From assembly GCA_964030785.1 (NCBI GenBank), contig OZ034971.1, forward strand, positions 11,708,579-11,772,578: DNA of 64,000 nucleotides. Direction: 5' to 3'. Of this stretch, positions 32,945 through 45,872 are shown one piece after another. Numbering within the stretch: the stretch's first letter is position 1; each line of letters starts with the position of its first letter. A program made the translations under genes and the position numbers. The notes beneath the pieces are model-generated. The model was given only the letters and a program-made list of their open reading frames with translations, was not told the DNA's origin and did no database searches. Source of the DNA: Siderastrea siderea (lineage: Eukaryota; Cnidaria; Anthozoa; Scleractinia; Rhizangiidae).

Positions 32945-35900
32945 GCTAGTTGGACAAGAAATGCCTTCTGTTTCAGTCAGAAATACAATTTACCGGGTAA
33001 TAGTTAGCTGATCTGTGAATAAGTTTTCCACCTGATTTAGGAAATGTTGTGCGACATAATGTGTATGTATAAGGATATAAACGTCTGAGTATTTTGATAG
33101 ATTGAGTCCACCAAGAAAAGATGTTTTCTCTTTCTGCTGGCAGGCGTGTTTTCGATAATTAATATCTCTAGTAGGGCAGTTTGACCTTATTAAAGGAAAC
33201 GTTTTCTGTTGAAGTCAAAAATTGTAACAACAGTAACACATTTTGCAGATGCTATCCGATAAGTCAGCCCCGAATGAGTTAGTTTTCTGATCTGAGATCG
33301 AAGTTAGTGGAATTACGCCGAGAGAGACCACGATGCGCGTGCAGTGATGCATGCATGCTTTAATTCGTTCAAAGCCTGAGCCTCTCGCTTCACTCACGAT
33401 AAATAGCAAAAGAAGAACAACTATTTAACGTTAATTGAACCGAGAGGAGCACACAGTTCGAAAAATGGAAAACAAAAGAGGTAAACGTTGAGCAATCGCA
33501 AAACGCTTGGTAACATGATTGAAGTACTAGAATGTTGCGGTTAGAGCCCAGTTTGTTACACTACCGATACGACTGAGAGGATTTAGGCTCATGGCTGCGA
33601 ACCATTTATTTCAGTTATGCGTAATTAAGTTATACAGTAGTACTTAGAGCGAATTTTCATGTTTTTTTTTTGAGTAGCTTTTATTTGATTTATTTTCACC
33701 AGTTTGTGTTTGCTATAACGTCTTGTGCTGGGACACGTACTCATAACCATTCAAAGAGGTTCAAACCGATTTTACTGCTTTAGCTGAACTAGCCGTCTTA
33801 GTCAGGCTGTCATCCAGGCTGTCATCCAGGCTGGTCTTCTCATGCGGCTTGGAGCGAAGTTTCGATTTTGCTCCCACAGTTTTCTCAGGATAATGATTGT
33901 TATCAGCGATGCGTGCTATACGTCTGTCGAAAGCAAAGTCAGTGGAATAATTGTCTTACCGCGGTGTTATGCTTACAGTTATAAAGATTTACGGTCATCT
34001 ATCATGCTGACATTTAGTAGCTTTGGTAGGAGATGAGATTTACGACGTTTCAAACAGTTGAGTCAACAGTGTAGCCATTTTCCAGGCTTATTTGATAGCA
34101 TTAAGAGAGCAGACACGACATTTGAGTCAGGAATGACAAAGTGTCGTAAGCCATCACGTTTACGTTTTGTCAGTACAAAGGTATTCGGGAAGCAAAAATA
34201 TTAGATAGCGGACGATGAGCTTTTCTTGTGAGGAATTTTGGACATACCATTGCAACATGTATTAGTACACTGGCATAATTGTCTCGGTGATAAGAATGCA
34301 GAGAGGGACCTCGACATTGATCTCTTGCAACTACGTGCATGCATGTAAAGTCACTGAAAATTTGTCCTTCAACCACTTATAGCGTCGCCCACTAGATTAA
34401 AATATTCAATTCAGCCCAGGATAAAAGATCAGTAGAAGAGCCATTTTAACTTATCTCAAACGCAAGTGAGCACATGAACACAAGGTTAGTTAGAGGGCAA
34501 AGCGCGGATGTGAAACGATGATGGTTGCTTGTTATAAACAACTTTGTATGACTAGCAAAGAGGGCGGCTCAGTCGCTTTCTGGGGGCTCGCGCGCAATGC
34601 TAAAAATAATATTTTCAGTAATTGCAATGGTGAACTTCATAAACACAAAGCAGGCTCAAGTAAAATATTACTTTATTGAAGGCAATATTATGTGGAATAG
34701 TGCCACAAAGGACTTGACACAAATGCAGCTGCAGTTCGGTTGATGGATATGCCCATATAATTTTTATTTTCTGGGCACATACAACATTCAGTTTGAGGTC
34801 GTAGATTTAAGTCGAGTCACTCTGTCCATGCGATAAGAACCGTGATGAGTTTTCAGGTCAGTGAGTTTTTTGATTTCGTTATTTTCCTTGGTTCCAAGCG
34901 TGCATCCGACAACATTTCATGCGGTAGAGTGTATATGAAACTGATTCTCTTATGGTCCCCATCTGTCGTTGCTATCCTAAACTATACGACGGCCATTAGT
35001 ATCACGCGGGCTTTGGTACATAACTGATTGAACAGCGGAAGGGGCATTACAATTTTCCAGTGGACGAATGTAGTTTTGAAGCTGTCGACCAAATCCTATA
35101 AGCTTTTTTCCTTTTTTTTTTTTTTTGGTATTTGGGGGAGTACGTTCAACGTTTCACTTTGGCGAAGAAATCAGTTCCATGGATGTGTTGACTTAGCGTT
35201 ACCGATAAACAATAATTGGTCGATGAGTGCTCCAAAGTTCTAGTATTTTCCAATTTGTCTTTAATTTCTGATTAGGTACACAGTATTTAGCTTTTGCCAC
35301 AGTTTACTTTGCTGTGATTTCACCCTTAGAAGCCCATCAATGATCAAATAAAGAACGTTAATTCCTCAAAAATGCCGTGGCACTCCCTGGCACAATTTTT
35401 AAACAATGTTTCGCTACATAAGCAGAAACTGGGTAGCCGAGCAAAACAACACGCTCAACAAAATGGCGCTTTAGGTCAAGGCATTAGCTTCTTTGGCCAT
35501 GAAGCAGATCTGATTATCAGGCCAGCTAGGGTTCGCCAGGAATACTAACATTAAATCCTGTTTTACAAACGGGATGAGCTGCAAGAAGACCAGCCGTGCC
35601 CTGATTTGCGCACCATACTTGGAGATACTAGGTGAAAAAAGTCATGATCAGTTGTGATCTCGCTTTTCCTGCCTTTACAAGGTGGGAAATTCAGTAGAAC
35701 TGTAACTGTTTTAAGCTCAATCGTTTGCTTTTAATTTCACTATGCAGCGTGAAAGAAAATGCTAGTTGTCCTTCGAAACGCAGTGAATTTTCATTGTTTC
35801 CAGCTCCCGGCCCAGGTTGCTTCATGTACACTGCGAAGGCACTCTTTTAAGTTAAGTTTTGGATCCAGATCAGGAGTTCGCATACATGTTCTAACGTGCA

Positions 35901-38900
35901 TTGTCCCCAGTCAAGGTTTGTAAAATTGCTGGGCATTTTACAGAACCGTCATGAACAGAGGAAAACAGAGAGGAGATAAGAGAGTTAGCGCAAACTTACC
36001 GCGATTTCATCCCTAGTCCTGAGCCCTGAACTGATCGCGTGAAAAACGTTGCTAATTCTTTAAGAGTGCTCGCATAGAACATACTGGACAATAATTCACT
36101 ACATGCGGATGCAAAAAATATTTAGAGGCGAACGTTAACAGCAACACCAAACGGAGCGAGCATTTGTGACATGGAAAATAAAAAGGTTTTAGTTGAGTGT
36201 TCGGAAATCAGAATTCAATCAGTCAAGTAACGCTGAGGGTGATTAAACCGTCCGTACCATTGTGCTTAGCTGTGATTGCTTCTGCTTGGCTCAAAAGCAA
36301 AACTTCGTGCGCTACTGATATGAATTACCCTTAGTGCTAGAGGTTTCGTGTGTACTGAGGTTATGAGAATAAACTGCTCAGAATTTTTGGCGCTTGAATA
36401 ACACAACACTTGTATTATTAATTTAATACATCGCCTTAGTCTTAGAGGGTTCATTGAGCGGGAACTCTTGTAGAGAAAGAATTATCTACAGAAGCTTTGA
36501 AATATAAACGTCTTTAGCGAGGTAGCTGAAGGTGCAATGAGGGCGTAACCTCGCCTATGTGTGCCGGCCATGCCTGCTCTTCTTCTATCGTGTGTACCAC
36601 TCATTTCCAATCCATCAGCAGTGATCAGTCAGTTCGTAACAGTTTGGAATCGAATCTTGCCAATACGTTTTGTGGCTGTAAATGTTAGGTTTTCTACTGT
36701 GTTATACTGGGCGAGTAAAACTGGGTTATCCAGTAGGGTCATTGTATTGTTTTCTTGTCTCAAATCTGCAAGCCATCAAAGGGTTTATATCGATCGATGG
36801 CTGCGTTTGATACTCAGAGCGTCTATTCACTATAAATACACGTTTTGTTTTGGTCAAAGATTTGTGGAAGGATGACTGATCATGAAAATATTTCCATCTT
36901 TGTCTATCTTGTCTCTCTGGCTGCACTGAAAATGAGGAGCTAAACTCATTACGCTGTCAACAGCAGGCTTTTTTTTTTGTTGTTTTTGTTTTGTGTGTGT
37001 GTGTGTGTTTTTCCCAATTTCTTTTGCACTTTCCAGAGAGAACTGCAAGACCGAGCTGTCATTCTGAGGCCTTGTATCTCTCTCGGCTTACATATTTACA
37101 CCCGGGTATTCGGGATTAATTTAACTCTAACCTTTTGTATCCTTAGTGAAGCAAGATCACAATGTCCTCGAGAAAAGCTTTGTTTGCTGAATGAGTCTAT
37201 TTGCTCTTACGTCAGTTTTTCAAGAGCTGAAATGCTTTAGAGTTGCACGTGTCGGTTTACACAAACACGAAGTATTGCACGTGTATGTCAACTCAAAACA
37301 GCGTAGTTGCATGTTCAGAATTAGTTCAACCCAGGGAATCAAAATCTAGACAATCTAGAGTCATTGCCTGAGAATAATTATTAAAATGTCTAATTTCTTA
37401 TTTTTATTTTCTGTAAAAGCCATGGACTGGCGAAGTCTTGTTTTAGATATCTTTTCTTGTTTATTCAACTAAACCTAAGATGTTCCTGAGGAAATGTCTT
37501 CCCGAGTGACATATTTTGTCGACCAGATATTCAAAACGGATTTCAGAGGTCATATGATCTCGGGTTTTAAGTAGAACAAAGAAAGCGCTGTAATCTCGGC
37601 AATGGATTTTTTAAATGAAGTTGATGGGGGCACGCAGGCAAGGACGAAGTGTGTAGTCGAATCTTCCTGGTAAGTCGTGAAAAGTGTATGATGTTTCAAC
37701 CCCAGGGGAGGGGGTACTCATTATAAGGGAGGCTTCGCCCCGTGGTTCAACCCTTACCCTTTAACACAGTATCTTCATGAGATTTCAGTCGCTCGAAGGC
37801 TTCAGTCCTCTAAGTTGCGTTGTGATTTCTGCCAAAATTTTAAAAACAGTTTTAGTACTTAGACTTTTTATTTACGCCCTTTAACGTAGTAAAACAGTAA
37901 ATTCCCCTACCTTTCATATACGTTAAGTACAAAAGAGGCACCCCTTTCTGGTGGACTAGCTCCCCATATGGCCCACTATGGGGAGTACCGACCCGGATTC
38001 CAACCGATACCGTAAATTCCAATGATAAGCCCTGGGCTTATATCTGTTCAAAAGGATTTTTTGGTGGGCTTATTTTCGGGGGGGGGGGGGGTGCAGCGCC
38101 CTGGACATTAAATTTTGGTTCAGAAAGTTAACTGTCCTTTGTCAAGAGTATTTTTAATTTGTCAGTTGTTGTTTGTTTCCAGTGCCTGGACACATGTTGT
38201 TAAAGCTTTGTAAGAATTGTTGACTGTTGTCCAACATACTGTATGATGGGTAGTTAAGTGTCTTAGTAGAAAGGTTGTTTTCACTATCAGATCAATCCTA
38301 CTTTCCAGTAAAAACGTTTAAAGGATAATTAACGAGGAGCAGTAGTATTTAATGTACAAACCCTGCGATTTGTGCACGGTTCTAGGTAAATGAGCAAATT
38401 TTGGTAAAAAGGGAATTTTGGTAAAAAGTCTAAAAAACTACACCACTTTGACAAGGCACTGCACGTGAAATCCTTCATTCATATTATAACCCATCGCTGT
38501 AAATGGTTCGATTAACTGTTTTGCGCTCTCATTGGTAGAAACACATCATGTGGTATCTTTCGGCCGATTTTATTTCGACCACAACAAAACAAACAAGTTC
38601 GGGACAAACTTTTCAATTTTATACGTGGAAGAAAAAGAAAATCGTTTTGAAGAAGCCAGTGTCAGCGAAATTAAGATGCTAGTTACAGATGCGGTACCAC
38701 GAAACACGAAAAAATCGACCAAATATACCGTAAACGACTTTGAAGGTAAGAAAAACTTACGAGCCAAGTTTGGTTTTAGCCTATCATAATTTTGTCAAAT
38801 CAAATTGTTAATAAAATCATGCAAACCAATCAAATCGTGTTTGTTAACGTCACCCACAAATACGCCATGATCATCAATGGCTTTTTTCTTCTTTAGCACG

Positions 38901-39367
38901 ACAATAATGTGTTGTAAAAGTTAATCGGAGGGTGTTAAAACAAACAAGATATTGTCCTCTAAATTTTACATTGCCTTCGAAGCTCATTTTTCAGATAATC
39001 TTTCAGCCTCGGGCATTATCCTCGGATAGACTATCAGCCGAAGGGGTCTATTTCCTAAATATTCAAGCTTTCTAAAATAATATCCATCCCAAGGAGGAAT
39101 GGAGAGTTGGATAAAATAAAATAAATGAAGCGTTCTCAAGTCGATTTTTACTCACGAAATTACGAGTTCTCCCAATGGGAGTTTAATTTAATTCTCGTTT
39201 TTCTCATTATTGAGCCTGCAGTCTGGTAGAACATCACTTTGCTCTGCATGAATCATCAGTCACTTCGTGGAAGGGCATCCGACCAGGCTAATTTTCATTT
39301 TGTGCCCATTGCGTTTTCAGATTTAAAAGTGTCAAACATTCAAAATTAAACATTGTTTTACTGTTTG
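32945..39367 (+). repeat. Tandem unit U2
   Basis: The second direct copy is 6423 bases long. It differs from U1 and U3 by a 107-base deletion (equivalent to 28237-28343, closing 'tatttt|ctggg' near 34770), by a 14-base instead of 18-base G-run, and by scattered substitutions. Its exon-like frame is intact. Confidence 0.93.
38532..38745 (+). CDS. Crypton/QRICH1-like exon frame in U2, intact
   Basis: The open frame reads ...GRFYFDHNKTNKFG, then EEASVSEIKMLVTDAVP, then RNTKKSTKYTVNDFE, and ends at the donor AAG|GTAAGA. An upstream 'CATTGGTAG|AAACAC' could be its acceptor. Residues shared with U0 and U3 cluster in SEIKMLV.DAVPRNTKKSTKYTVNDF, which is the recognisable part of the family motif. 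The function of this N-terminal region in Crypton-related proteins is not established here. The gene product, if any, is unknown. Confidence 0.4.
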
Positions 39368-41108
39368 GCTAGTTGGACAAGAAATGCCTTCTGTTTCAGT
39401 CAGAAATACAATTTACCGGGTAATAGTTAGCTGATCTGTGAATAAGTTTTCCACCTGATTTAGGAAATGTTGTGCGACATAATGTGTATGTATAAGGAAA
39501 TAAACGTCTGTGTATTTTGATAGATTGAGTCCACCAAGAAAAGATGTTTTCTCTTTCTGCTGGCAGGCGTGTTTTCGATAATTAATATCTCTAGTAGGGC
39601 AGTTTGACCTTATTAAAGGAAACCTTTTCTGTTGAAGTCAAAAATTGTAACAACAGTAACACATTTTGCAGATACTATCCGATAAGTCAGTCCCGAATGA
39701 GTTAGTTTTCTGATCTGAGATCGAAGTTAGTGGAATTACGCCGAGAGAGACCACGATGCGTGTGCAGTGATGCATGCATGCTTTAATTCGTTCAAAGTCT
39801 GAGCCTCTCGCTTCACTCACGATAAATAGCAAAAGAAGAACACCTATTTAACGTTAATTGAACCGAGAGGAGCACACAGTTCGAAAAATGGAAAACAAAA
39901 GAGGTAAACGTTGAGCAATCGCAAAACGCTTGGTAACATGATTGAAGTACTAGAATGATGCGGTTAGAGCCCAGTTTGTTACACTGCCGATACGACTGAG
40001 AGGATTTAGGCTCATGGCTGCGAACCATTTATTTCAGTTATGCGTAATTAAGTTATACAGTAGTACTTAAAGCGAATTTTCAATTTTTTTTTAGTAGCTT
40101 TTATTTGATTTATTTTCACAAGTTTGTGTTTGCTATAACGTCTTGTGCTGGGACACGTACTCATAACCATTCAAAGAGGTTCAAACCGATTTTACTGCTT
40201 TAGCTGAACTAGCCGTCTTAGTCAGGCTGTCATCCAGGCTGTCATCCAGGCTGGTCTTCTCGTGCGGCTTGGAGCGAAGTTTCGATTTTGCTCCCACAGT
40301 TTTCTCAGGATAATGATTGTTATCAGCGATGCGTGCTTTTCGTCTCTCGAATGCAAAGTCAGTGGAATAACTGTCTTACCGCGATGTTATGCTCACAGTT
40401 ATAAAGATTTACGGTCATCTATCATGCCGACATTTAGTAGCTTTGGTAGGAGATGAGTTTTACGACGTTTCAAACAGTTGAGTCAACAGCGTAGCCATTT
40501 TGCAGGCATATTTTGATAGCATTAAGAGAGCAGACACGACATTTGAGTCAGGAATGACAATGTGTCGTAAACCATCATGTTTACGTTTTGTCAGTACAAA
40601 GTTATTCGGGAAGCAAAAATATTAGATAGCGGACGATGAGCTTTTCATGTGAGGAATTTTGGACATACCGTTGCAACATGTATTAGTACACTGGCATAAT
40701 TGTCTCGGTAATAAGAATGCAGAGATGGACCTCGACATTGATCTCTTGCAACTACGTGCGTGCATGTAAAGTCACTGAAAATTTGTCCTTCAACCACTTA
40801 TAGCGTTGCCCACTAGATTAAAATATTCAATTCAGCCCAGGATATAAGATCAGTAGAAGAGCCATTTTAACTTATCTCAAACGCAAGTGTGCACATGAAC
40901 ACAAAATTTGTTAGAGGGCAAAGCGCGGATGTGAAACGATGATGGTTGCTTGTTATAAACAACTTTGTATGACTAGCAAAGAGGGCGGCTCAGTCGCTTT
41001 CTGGGGGCTCGCGCGCAATGCTAAAAATAATATTTTCAGTAATTGCAATGGTGAACTTCATAAACACAAAGCAGGTTCAAGTAAAATATTACTTTATTGA
41101 AGGCAATA

Positions 41109-41315
41109 TTATGTGGAATAGTGCCACAAAGGACTTGACACAAATGCAGCTGCAGTTCGGTTGATGGATATGCCCATATAATTTTTATTTTCTTGTACTG
41201 ATTGCTTCAGTCCCATTTGGTTGATCAATTTTTGCCAGTCTTGTTTGCTGACGCTGCCTGCCTTCAAATGTATTGAACTGAGTTTGTAGTTTACAAAACT
41301 GGGCACATACAACAT
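41109..41315 (-). CDS. Small exon-like frame in U3, unknown
   Basis: It is identical in sequence to the frame at 28154-28360 in U1. The identity reflects the recent duplication, not selection. Confidence 0.2.
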   Translation of the reverse strand: MLYVPSFVNYKLSSIHLKAGSVSKQDWQKLINQMGLKQSVQENKNYMGISINRTAAAFVSSPLWHYST

Positions 41316-44300
41316 TCAGTTTGAGGTCTTAAATTTAAGAGGAGTCACTCTGTCCATGCGATAAGAACCGTGATGAGTTTTCAGGTCAGTGAGTCTTCTG
41401 GTTTCGTTATTTTTCTTGGTTCCAAGCGAGCATCCGACAACATTTCATGCGGTAGAGTGTGTATGAAACTGATTCTCTTATGGTCCCCATCTGTCGTTGC
41501 TATTCTAAACTATACGACGGCCATTAGTATCACGCGGGCTTTGGTACATAACTGATTGAACAGCGGAAGGGGCATTACAATTTTCCAGTGGACGAATGTA
41601 GTTTTGAAGCTGTCGACCAAATCCAATAAGCTTTTTTCTTTTTTTTTTTTTTTGGTATTTGGGGGAGTACGTTCAACGTTTCGCTTTGGCGAAGAAATCA
41701 GTTCCATGGATGTGTTGACTTAGTGTTACCGATAAACAATAATTGGTCGATGAGTGCTCCAAAGTTCTAGTATTTTCCAATTTGTCTTTATTTTCTGATT
41801 AGGTACACAGTATTTAGCTTTTGCCACAGTTTACTTTGCTGTGATTTCACCCTTAGAAGCCCATCAATGATCAAATAAAGAACGTTAATTCCTCAAAAAT
41901 GCGGTGGCTCTCCCTGGCACAATTTTTACACAATGTTTCGCTACATAAGCAGAAACTGGGTAGCCGAGCAAAACAACACGCTCAACAAAATGGCGCTTTA
42001 GGTCAAGGCATTAGCTTCTATGGCCCTGAAGCGGGTCTGATTATCAGGCCAGCTAGTGTTCGCCAGGAAAACTAACATTAAATCCTGTTTTACAAACGGG
42101 ATGAGCTGCAAGAAGACCAGCCGTGCCCTGATTTGCGCGCCAGACTTGGAGATACTAGGTGAAAAAAGTCATGATCAGTTGTGATCTCGTTTTTCCTGCC
42201 TTTACAAGGTGGGAAATTCAGTAGAACTGTAACCGTTTTAAGCTCAATCGTTTGCTTTTAATTTCACCATGCAGCATGAAAGAAAATGCTAGTTGTCCTT
42301 CGAAACGCAGTGAATTTTCATTGTTTTCAGCTCCCGGCCCAGGTTGCTTCATGTACACTGCGAAGGCACTCTTTTAAGTTAAGTTTTGGATCCAGATCAG
42401 GAGTTCGCATACATGTTCTAACGTGCATTGTCCCCAGTCAAGGTTTGTAAAATTGCTGGGCATTTTACAGAACCGTCATGAACAGAGGAAAACAGAGAGG
42501 AGATAAGAGAGTTAGCGCAAACTTACCGCGATATCATCCCTAGTCCTGAGCCCTGAACTGATCGCGTGAAAAACGTTGCTAATTCTTTAAGAGTGCTCGC
42601 ATAGAACATACTGGACAATAATTCACTACATGCGGATGCAAAAAATATTTAGAGGCGAACGTTAACAGCAACACCAAACGGAGCGAGCATTTGTTACATG
42701 GAAAATAAAAAGGTTTTAGTTGAGTGTTCTGAAATCAGAATTCAATCATTCAAGTAACGCTGAGGGTGATTAAACCGTCCTTACCATTGTGCTTAGCTGT
42801 GATTGCTTCTGCTTGGCTCAAAAGCAAAACTTCGTGCGCTACTGATATGAATTACCCTTAGTGCTAGAGGTTTCGTGTGTACTGAGGTTATGAGAATAAA
42901 CTGCTCAGAATATTTGGCGCTTGAATAACACAACACTTGTATTATTAATTTAATACATCGCCTTAGTCTTAGAGGGTTCATTGAGCGGGAACTCTTTTAG
43001 AGAAAGAATTATCTACAGAAGCTTTGAAATATTAACGTCTTTAGCGAGGTAGCTGAAGGTGCAATGAGGGCGTAACCTCGCCTATGTGTGCCGGCCATGC
43101 CTGCTCTTCTTCTATCGTGTGTACCACTCATTTCCAATCCATCAGCAGTGATCAGTCAGTTCGTAACAGTTTCGAATCGAATCTTGCCAATACGTATTGT
43201 GGCTGTAAATGTTAGGTTTGGCTACTGTGTTATACTGGGCGAGTAAAACTGGGTTATCCAGTAGGGTCATTGTATTGTTTTCTTGTCTCAGATCTGCAAG
43301 CCATCAAAGGGTTTATATCGATCGATGGCTGCGTTTGATACTCAGAGCGTCTATTCACTATAAATACACGTTTTGTTTTGGTCAAAGATTTGTGGAAGGA
43401 TGACTGATCATGAAAATATTTCCATCTTTGTCTATCTTGTCTCTCTGGCTGCACTGAAAATGAGGAGCTAAACTCATTACGCTGTCAACAGCAGGCTTTA
43501 TTTTTGTTGTTTTTGTTTTGTGTGTGTGTGTTTTTTCCCCAATTTCTTTTGCACTTTCCGGAGAGAACTACAAGACTGAACTGTCATTCCGAGGCCTTGT
43601 ATCTCTCTCGGCTTACATATTTACACCCGGGTATTCGGGATTAATTTAACTCTAACCTTTTGTATCCTTAGTGAAGCAAGATCACAATGTCCTCGAGAAA
43701 AGCTTTGTTTGCTGAATGAATCTATTTGCTCTTACGTCAGTTTTTCAAGAGCTGAAATGCTTTAGAGTTGCACGTGTCGGTTTACACAAACACGAAGCAT
43801 CGCCCGTGTATGTCAACTCAAAACAGCGTAGTTGCATGTTCAGAATTAGTTCAACCCAGGGAATCAAAATCTAGACAATCTAGAGTCATTGCCTGAGAAT
43901 AATTATTAAAATGTCTAATTTCTTATTTTTATTTTCTGTAAAAGCCATGGACTGGCGAAGTCTTGTTTTAGATATCTTTTCTTGTTTATTCAACTAAACC
44001 TAAGATGTTCCTGAGGAAATGTCTTCCCGAGTGACATATTTTGTCTACCAGATCTTCAAAACGGATTTCAGAGGTCATATGATCTCAGGTTTTAAGTAGA
44101 ACAAAGAAAGCGCTGTAATCTCGGCAATGGATTTTTTAAATGAAGTTGATGGGGGCACGCAGGCAAGGACGAAGTGTGTAGTCGAATCTTCCTGGTAAGT
44201 CGTGAAAAGTGTATGATGTTTCAACCCCAGGGGAGGGGGTACTCATTATAAGGGAGGCTTCGCCCCGTGGTTCAACCCTTACCCTTTAACACAGTATCTT

Positions 44301-45036
44301 CATGAGATCTCAGTCGCTCGAAGGCTTCAATCCTCTAAGTTGCGTTGTGATTTCTGCCAAAATTTTAAAAACAGTTACGCCCTTTAGCGTAGTAAAACAG
44401 TAAATTCCCCTACCTTTCATATACGTCAAGTAAAAAAGAGGCACCCCTTTGCGGTGGACTGGCTCCCCATAAAGCCCACTATGGGAAGTACTGACCCGGA
44501 TTCCAACCGATACCGTAAAATTCCGATGATAAGCCCTGGGCTTATATCTGTTCAAAAGGATTTTTTGGTGGGCTTATTTTCGGGGGGGGGGGGGGGGGGA
44601 GCGGTCTGGACACGGAGTTTTGGTTCAAAAAGTTAACTTTCCTTTGTCAAGAGTATTTTTAATTTGTCAGTTGTTGTTTGTTTCTAGTGCCTGGACACAT
44701 GTTGTTAAAGCTTTGTAAGAATTGTTGACTGTTGTCCAACATACTGTATGATGGGTAGTTAAGTGTCTTAGTAGAAAGGTTGTTTTCACTATCAGATCAA
44801 TCCTACTTTCCAGTAAAAACGTTTAAAGGATAATTAACGAGGAGCAGTAGTATTTAATGTACAAACCCTGCGATTTGTGCACAGTTCTGGGTAAATGAGC
44901 AAATTTTGGTAAAAAGGGAATTTTGGTAAAAAGTCTAAAAAACTACACCACTTTGACAAGGCATTGCACGTGAAATCCTTAATTCATATTATAACCCATC
45001 GCTGTAAATGGTTCGATTAACTGTTTTGCACTCTCA

Positions 45037-45250
45037 TTGGTAGAAACACATCATGTGGTATCTTTCGGCAGATTTTATTTCGACCACAACAAAACAAACA
45101 AGTTCGGGACAAACTTTTCAATTTTATACGTGGAAGAAAAAGAAAATCGTTTTGCAGAAGCCAGTGTCAGCGAAATTAAGATGCTAGTTACAGATGCGGT
45201 ACCACGAAACACGAAAAAATCCACCAAATATACCGTAAACGACTTTGAAG
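45037..45250 (+). CDS. Crypton/QRICH1-like exon frame in U3, intact
   Basis: This is the same frame as in U2 with FAEAS in place of FEEAS (as in U0), the intact AVPRNTKKSTKYTVNDFE and the conserved GTAAGA donor. U3 is the last plus-oriented unit before the hinge, so any downstream exon would have to lie in the hinge or beyond; none was recognised. Confidence 0.4.
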
Positions 45251-45872
45251 GTAAGAAGAACTTACGAGCCAAGTTTGGTTTTAGCCTATCATAATTTTGT
45301 CAAATCAAAGTGTTAATAAAGTCATGCAAACCAATCAAATCGTGTTTGTTAACGTCACCCACAAATACGCCATGATCATCAATGGCGTTTTTTTTTCTTC
45401 TTTAGCGCGACAAAAATGCGTTGTAAAAGTTAATCGGAGGGTGTTAAAACAAACAAGATATTGTCCTCTAAATTTTACATTGCCTTCGAAGCTCATTTTT
45501 CAGATAATCTTCCAGCCTCGGGCATTATCCTCCGATACACCATCAGCCGAAGGGGTCTATTTTCTAAATATTCAAGCTTTCTAAAATAATATCCATCCGG
45601 AGGAGGAATGGAGAGTTGGATGAAATAAAATAAATGAAGCGTTCTCAAATCGATTTTTACTCACGAAATCATGAGTTCTCCCAATGGGAATTTAATTTCT
45701 CGTTTTTCTCATTATTGAGCCTGCAGTCCGGTAGAACATACTTTGCTCTGCATGAATCATCAGACCCTTCCTGGAAGGGCATCCGACCAGGCTAATTTTC
45801 TTTTTGTGCCCATTGCGTTTTCAGATTTAAAAGTGTCAAACATTCAAAATTAAACATTGTTTTACTGTTTGG

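Larger units (their letters stand above)
39368..45872 (+). repeat. Tandem unit U3
   Basis: The third direct copy is 6505 bases long. It is nearly identical to U1 up to the G-run at 44582-44599. Beyond the run it resembles U0 ('ggtctggacacggagttttgg', 'caaaaagttaacttt'), then U1/U2, then U2. At 45873 it passes into the hinge instead of another unit. Confidence 0.93.

Noticed and set aside
26419..45872. rDNA, histone or snRNA tandem cluster
   Set aside because: Unit length would fit, but no rRNA core sequence, histone frame or snRNA was recognisable in the unit.
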